A DNA stretch of 64,000 bases from Rotaria socialis. Lineage: Eukaryota; Rotifera; Eurotatoria; Philodinida; Philodinidae. Under the pieces are notes generated by a model. The model saw only the letters and a list, made by a program, of their open reading frames with translations. It ran no database searches and was not told where the DNA came from. Made by a program: the position numbers and the translations under genes. The DNA lies in the NCBI GenBank assembly GCA_905331475.1, contig CAJNYU010001005.1, forward strand, positions 214,584-278,583. The letters are read 5' to 3'. This document shows positions 63,793-64,000 of this stretch, in pieces; position 1 is the stretch's first letter, and each line of letters opens with the position of its first letter.

Positions 63793-64000
63793 ATGACAGA
63801 CGAGAAGGCAACTGAAATAACACCATCAACATCAACTGATACTGAGAAAACCAAAACTGGTGAGAAAACCGAAACTGGCGAAAAAATAGATACTGGTGAG
63901 AAAAACGAAACTGGTGAGAAAACCGAAACTGGCGAAAAAATAGATACTGGTGAGAAAAACGAAACTGGTGAGAAAACCAAAACTGGCGAAAAAATAGATA
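63793..64000 (+). CDS. Start of a Thr-Gly-Glu-Lys hexapeptide-repeat protein (partial)
   Basis: An open frame from ATG 63793 runs off the window end. It begins MTDEKATEITPSTSTDTEK and then consists of hexapeptides TGEKTE, TGEKID, TGEKNE repeated in that order. At DNA level the unit is 18 bp within a 54-bp higher-order repeat (63856-63909, 63910-63963, then a third from 63964). No signal peptide, no cysteine or histidine, so despite TGEK it is not a zinc-finger linker array. The repeat predicts a highly charged, disordered or extended segment. No family recognised; the C-terminus, outside the window, may carry the functional domain. Confidence 0.6.
   Translation, partial: MTDEKATEITPSTSTDTEKTKTGEKTETGEKIDTGEKNETGEKTETGEKIDTGEKNETGEKTKTGEKID
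63856..64000 (+). repeat. 54-bp tandem repeat (3 x 18 bp)
   Basis: Two full 54-bp units identical by eye (ACTGGTGAGAAAACCGAA, ACTGGCGAAAAAATAGAT, ACTGGTGAGAAAAACGAA) and most of a third with one substitution. Near identity at the DNA level points to recent expansion. Confidence 0.92.

Noticed and set aside
63856-64000. C2H2 zinc-finger array suggested by repeated TGEK
   Set aside because: There are no Cys or His residues between the TGEK units.

Overview
This is nuclear DNA of an animal: AT-rich, intron-dense, with spliced genes on both strands, canonical GT..AG introns mostly 45-80 nt long, and clear metazoan families. The set (slo1/BK channel, Rab27, MKK7, tektin-3, AMPK gamma, d4/DPF, SLC49A4, SLBP, Pax), the very short introns and a TIR protein with helical and SAM-like regions fit a spiralian, most likely a (bdelloid) rotifer. 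That taxonomic call is inference; no rRNA or mitochondrial marker is present.

Layout: 276-2142 (-) secreted EGF/mucin-like protein; 3705-5699 (-) protein with a histone-mRNA stem-loop-binding (SLBP) domain; 6047-8249 (+) DPF/d4 BAF subunit, divergent from the SLBP gene across 347 bp; 9343-10875 (+) SLC49A4-like transporter; 15459-15839 (-) small secreted precursor that looks like an undescribed amidated neuropeptide precursor; 21399-22705 (+) unrecognised coiled, charged protein with an apparent frameshift; 23638-25043 (+) secreted EGF plus chitin-binding protein; 26190-33458 (+) full 26-exon BK channel; 35245-36301 (+) Pax-type protein that keeps only the N-terminal half of the paired domain plus an EH1 motif; 38494-40813 (-) tektin-3; 42963-45614 (-) MKK7; 47503-51413 (+) AMPK gamma; 52356-53713 (+) Rab27; 57899-60384 (+) helical-TIR-SAM protein; 63793-64000 (+) start of a hexapeptide-repeat protein cut by the window end. 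For every complete model except the frameshifted one, the exon lengths I read sum to a multiple of three.

The long spaces between genes hold small non-autonomous transposon-like elements, several defined by inverted arms or by a second copy in the window: 8823-9002 (hAT-like), 12792-13920 (Mutator-like, 9-bp target duplication), 19635-20089, 22119-22430 with 46965-47288 (same family, opposite strands), 54220-54523 with 63102-63403 (same family), 55678-56170 (fold-back), and 60621-61413 (perfect 123-bp inverted arms with one undetermined base at the inner edge of one arm).

The genes do not form one pathway. Several concern excitable or secretory cells (BK channel, Rab27, candidate neuropeptide), stress signalling (MKK7, AMPK gamma, TIR protein), cilia (tektin-3) and gene regulation (DPF, Pax, SLBP). 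The strongest candidates for something new are the neuropeptide precursor, the half-paired-domain Pax and the TIR protein whose domain order differs from SARM1. No tRNA, rRNA, CRISPR or viral gene was recognised.
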